Part shown: positions 60,071-64,000 of the stretch, one piece after another
Position numbering within the stretch: position 1 is the stretch's first letter
Layout: every line of letters begins with the position of its first letter
Source of the DNA: Hofstenia miamia
Lineage: Eukaryota > Xenacoelomorpha > Acoela > Hofsteniidae
Direction: 5' to 3'
Length of the DNA: 64,000 bases
Assembly (NCBI GenBank): GCA_900660155.1
Contig: CABFPE010000079.1
Span: 620,543-684,542, forward strand
Notes under the pieces: model-generated
What the model was told of the DNA's origin: nothing
Databases searched by the model: none
Seen by the model: only the letters and a program-made list of their open reading frames with translations
Position numbers and translations under genes: made by a program

Positions 60071-62200
60071 TTTTGCTTTTCAACATTCATAATTCTCTAC
60101 ATATTCAATTCTCCGAATTCATAATTGTAAGCTCATAATTTTGAAATGAATATGTGATTGTGAGTTTTGTTTAGCATTTCAAACTTCTTAATTCCGAAAA
60201 TCCTTAGAAGTTAATATCATAAATAATATATGGAGAGTTACATTAAGACATAAAATCTCATTTCTTGCTATAGTGCAAAAGAATACTTTGAAAAAAGGAA
60301 GGCATTTGAAATTATGCAAATATTTATACTCTATATATAATTTGTTGCTTTCTAAATTATAATTTATAATGAATCGCACACATATTTTAAAAATTTTGGG
60401 AATTCAGTAGGTGTATTTTTGTAATTCCATTGCATAAAACAACATACATAATTGATTTATATATGTGTAGGAGTAGAGCCACACCTTATGCTAATGAAAT
60501 ACGTAAAAATTAATGATTACAGATTAATATTTCTCCAGATAGTGCTGCCTTAAATCATAGACAGTGTATGCAACTGCTTAAAGCATTTAAACTGCTTAAA
60601 CCATAAACTAGAAATAAAATTTTTTACTAACCAATCGAATGGTCCTCATGTTTGAGACCATGGTCTTACAAGGAGTCTAATAGAAAAAATCATGCAGTAA
60701 ATATTGAGCTAAAATCGCTAAAGATCTAAGTTTTGAAGTGATTTGTTCATTCAAATTGATGTTGTTTGGCAAGTAAGTTCTCCTATAAAAGTACATTAAG
60801 TACATTTAATGATTTAGCGTAGATTTTTTGTTTAATGTTTTCCAAAATTTACAAGTCATAATAGTGCAAGTACTTTTGCACTGTCTGCAATAATTTTTGT
60901 ATTGGTTTATAGAAACTTATTGATTTATATACTTCAAATAATAACTTTAAAATTATGATGCCTAAATTGCTTTGTGTATGTATCGATACTACTGATGTGC
61001 GGGTACGGGTATTACCCACAGGTACTAGGTTATAACCAACCATACCAGCAGAAATTGACAGGTGTGCATATTTTTTTCATGCACGGGTGGGTACGGGAAA
61101 GCCTTCCATTCCACGATATTGACAACTTCGAAATACTATTTTTTAAAATTTAAATGTTGAAAAAATAAACATATATTGAATGTAATTTTTTGATAAGAAA
61201 GTATTTTTGACAATAAAAATGTTCTACCCACATATCACTAATAGATATGCAACATTTAGGCATTACCTGCGATACATTGAAGATTGAATTTTTTGTTGTT
61301 CATTGTCGTACAAATCATACTTTGATATTTACCATTTACTAGCATTTCAATTTGTTTGTATTGTTTTATTGGTGGTAATGGCTAACAGTTCAGCAAAGCT
61401 TAGCATTTGTTAATTTATTTTCAATAAACGACATTTGTTTTCAGTAATTATATAACATTCTTTCTTAACGTGCTTAACACACTTTAGCAGCCAATAACGC
61501 ACTCATTGACAATAATAGTAAAGTGTATCTTAAGCAAATCATACATGCATTTATCAATCGATCAGAATGTTTGCAATTGAAATGATGCAACATCAAGAAG
61601 TGAATGGAAGAATGTATTGATCTTGATAAAGCAATTTTAATCAATTGATTTAAAGCAAACATTTGAATTATTTAAATAAGAGCATACTTTTTGTTAGACA
61701 CATGGGTGGGGGCGATTACAGGGATTATTCAAAACTTTTAAATAACTTCAAAAAGATCCTGTTGACAGAGCAAAGCAAAAATGTTGTAGGAATAACAAAG
61801 ATACGCAGTACTATCTAAATTTCAAATTCATATGAAATTTTGCATGAATAGAAGTAGGGTTGAGGACTGGCATGCATTTTCCATTTTTTCTAGATTTTAG
61901 CTACTAATAGAAAACAATTTTTTGCATTTTTTAATCACCTAGGTCTTATACGAAATTCTAAGAGGTTTTATGACATTTTGGCATATTACTTAACATTACA
62001 TCGGCCTGGCCTCCAATTTAAAAGAACAATACGTTTTTTTCCATTTACAAAGAATTCTTTCCAAGCCTATTTCCAAATTTGAAAATGTTGGGGCATGAGT
62101 AGGTCTATTGGGGAACATACTTTAATGCAATCTTGAAAATTCTATTAAAAAGTATTGCTGTGCTTGGGGTTGTTGAAAATTCAGAATGTCTGAAAAAAAT
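60071..62200. other. AT-rich sequence between pseudogene and satellite
   Basis: Apart from the possible MITE at 60990-61240, nothing is recognised. Short open frames here have no family signature. Confidence 0.6.
60990..61240. mobile_element. possible hAT-type MITE, 251 bp
   Basis: TACTGATGTGCGGGTA at 60990 and the inverted right end TAGTGATATGTGGGTA at 61240 match at most positions. Flanking 8-mers ATCGATAC and ATAGATAT match 6/8. Inside, GGGTACGGGTATTACCC repeats occur. No coding sequence is seen. Confidence 0.45.
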
Positions 62201-63910
62201 TTTTAATTCCCTCCATAACTAAATTGATGTATTTATGATGTTTTGAGCCTATGGAGGCAACAAAGGACTTTGATTGTTTCTTGGTATGTGCAAAGATATC
62301 CAAAAACAATTGAGGCGAGCCGTGCGTAAAGCAGAGATCACGGGGTTCTATCAAGTTGTGCTTTCAGATTGAGCTAGAAGCGTTTAAAATTTTTAATTCC
62401 CTCCATAACTAAATTGATGTATTTATGATGTTTTGAGCCTATGGAGGCAACAAAGGACTTTGATTGTTTCTTGGTATGTGCAAAGATATCCAAAAACAAT
62501 TGAGGCGAGCCGTGCGTAAAGCAGAGATCACGGGGTTCTATCAAGTTGTGCTTTCAGATTGAGCTAGAAGCGTTTAAAATTTTTAATTCCCTCCATAACT
62601 AAATTGATGTATTTATGATGTTTTGAGCCTATGGAGGCAACAAAGGACTTTGATTGTTTCTTGGTATGTGCAAAGATATCCAAAAACAATTGAGGCGAGC
62701 CGTGCGTAAAGCAGAGATCACGGGGTTCTATCAAGTTGTGCTTTCAGATTGAGCTAGAAGCGTTTAAAATTTTTAATTCCCTCCATAACTAAATTGATGT
62801 ATTTATGATGTTTTGAGCCTATGGAGGCAACAAAGGACTTTGATTGTTTCTTGGTATGTGCAAAGATATCCAAAAACAATTGAGGCGAGCCGTGCGTAAA
62901 GCAGAGATCACGGGGTTCTATCAAGTTGTGCTTTCAGATTGAGCTAGAAGCGTTTAAAATTTTTAATTCCCTCCATAACTAAATTGATGTATTTATGATG
63001 TTTTGAGCCTATGGAGGCAACAAAGGACTTTGATTGTTTCTTGGTATGTGCAAAGATATCCAAAAACAATTGAGGCGAGCCGTGCGTAAAGCAGAGATCA
63101 CGGGGTTCTATCAAGTTGTGCTTTCAGATTGAGCTAGAAGCGTTTAAAATTTTTAATTCCCTCCATAACTAAATTGATGTATTTATGATGTTTTGAGCCT
63201 ATGGAGGCAACAAAGGACTTTGATTGTTTCTTGGTATGTGCAAAGATATCCAAAAACAATTGAGGCGAGCCGTGCGTAAAGCAGAGATCACGGGGTTCTA
63301 TCAAGTTGTGCTTTCAGATTGAGCTAGAAGCGTTTAAAATTTTTAATTCCCTCCATAACTAAATTGATGTATTTATGATGTTTTGAGCCTATGGAGGCAA
63401 CAAAGGACTTTGATTGTTTCTTGGTATGTGCAAAGATATCCAAAAACAATTGAGGCGAGCCGTGCGTAAAGCAGAGATCACGGGGTTCTATCAAGTTGTG
63501 CTTTCAGATTGAGCTAGAAGCGTTTAAAATTTTTAATTCCCTCCATAACTAAATTGATGTATTTATGATGTTTTGAGCCTATGGAGGCAACAAAGGACTT
63601 TGATTGTTTCTTGGTATGTGCAAAGATATCCAAAAACAATTGAGGCGAGCCGTGCGTAAAGCAGAGATCACGGGGTTCTATCAAGTTGTGCTTTCAGATT
63701 GAGCTAGAAGCGTTTAAAATTTTTAATTCCCTCCATAACTAAATTGATGTATTTATGATGTTTTGAGCCTATGGAGGCAACAAAGGACTTTGATTGTTTC
63801 TTGGTATGTGCAAAGATATCCAAAAACAATTGAGGCGAGCCGTGCGTAAAGCAGAGATCACGGGGTTCTATCAAGTTGTGCTTTCAGATTGAGCTAGAAG
63901 CGTTTAAAAT
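62201..63910 (+). repeat. 190-bp satellite, nine tandem units
   Basis: Units start at 62201, 62391, 62581, 62771, 62961, 63151, 63341, 63531 and 63721, each exactly 190 bp and identical by eye. The unit has an AT-rich end (TTTTAATTCCCTCCATAACT) and a GC-richer centre (GAGGCGAGCCGTGCGTAAAG). 190 is not a multiple of three and each frame is stopped within a unit, so it is not a coding repeat. There are no spacers, so it is not a CRISPR-like array. Right flanking sequence after 63910 is vaguely similar to the unit end. Confidence 0.97.
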
Positions 63911-64000
63911 TTTTGAATTAGATCGTGAAAAATTTTTAAAAATGTCCGAACTGTTTAATGTTAATGTGTAAACTTACGAAATAAAAGATGATCTTTCTCA

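Noticed and set aside
62201-63910. CRISPR-like or coding repeat interpretation of the tandem array
   Set aside because: Units are contiguous with no spacers, 190 bp is not a multiple of three, and frames are stopped in each unit.

Overview
The window is AT-rich animal (metazoan) nuclear DNA. It has GT/AG-spliced coding exons, introns from 39 bp to over 19 kb, Tc1/mariner, pogo, hAT and Harbinger-type DNA transposons, LINE scraps, microsatellites and a satellite array. No bacterial operon structure, CRISPR array, rRNA or tRNA gene was recognised. The dishevelled protein encoded here places the source among animals; a tunicate or other invertebrate is possible, but I cannot fix the phylum from this sequence. 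Four single N bases (2991, 3722, 42186, 46250) mark collapsed assembly gaps.

The main host gene is the 5' half of dishevelled (dvl/dsh) on the minus strand, between 40924 and 14145. Six exons join in perfect phase to give 187 complete codons: the whole DIX domain, a Pro/Ser-rich linker and the acidic/Ser-rich stretch before the PDZ domain. Exon 6 ends at a donor at 14145, and no PDZ or DEP exon was found between there and position 1, so the rest of the gene probably lies beyond the left edge. Intron 1 is 39 bp and intron 2 is 69 bp. Intron 3 is 3.9 kb, intron 4 is 19.4 kb, intron 5 is 2.8 kb and intron 6 exceeds 14 kb. Exon 5 is a 27-nt microexon that could be skipped in frame. Intron 6 contains a small same-strand gene candidate (8937-9305) for a cysteine-rich, RING-like protein, possibly with a spliced alternative 3' end at 8099-8189.

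The region 40925-56210 is intergenic and dominated by transposons: an intact mariner (42816-44155), a relic of a second IS630/mariner-type transposase (48898-50881), and a Tc1 relic (51050-52974) split by a 1,024-bp hAT element with a perfect 8-bp target duplication. At 56211-56459 (minus) lies the last exon of a RidA/UK114 imine deaminase gene whose upstream exons were not found. An F-box/leucine-rich-repeat pseudogene (58672-60070, plus) follows. The window closes with nine apparently identical 190-bp tandem units (62201-63910).

The large introns hold most of the smaller mobile elements: hAT-type MITEs with 8-bp duplications (6546, 15318, 32789, 25472), a Harbinger-type MITE with TTA duplications (27479), a pogo derivative (38266), and an intact Tc1 (25617-26908) inside one of the hAT elements. 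A 342-bp duplication near 2649 and 3723, each copy abutting an N, is best read as an assembly error. I saw no retrovirus, LTR element, Polinton or toxin fossil. No convincing new biological system was found; the most useful leads are the nested RING-like gene, the dvl microexon and the homogeneous satellite.
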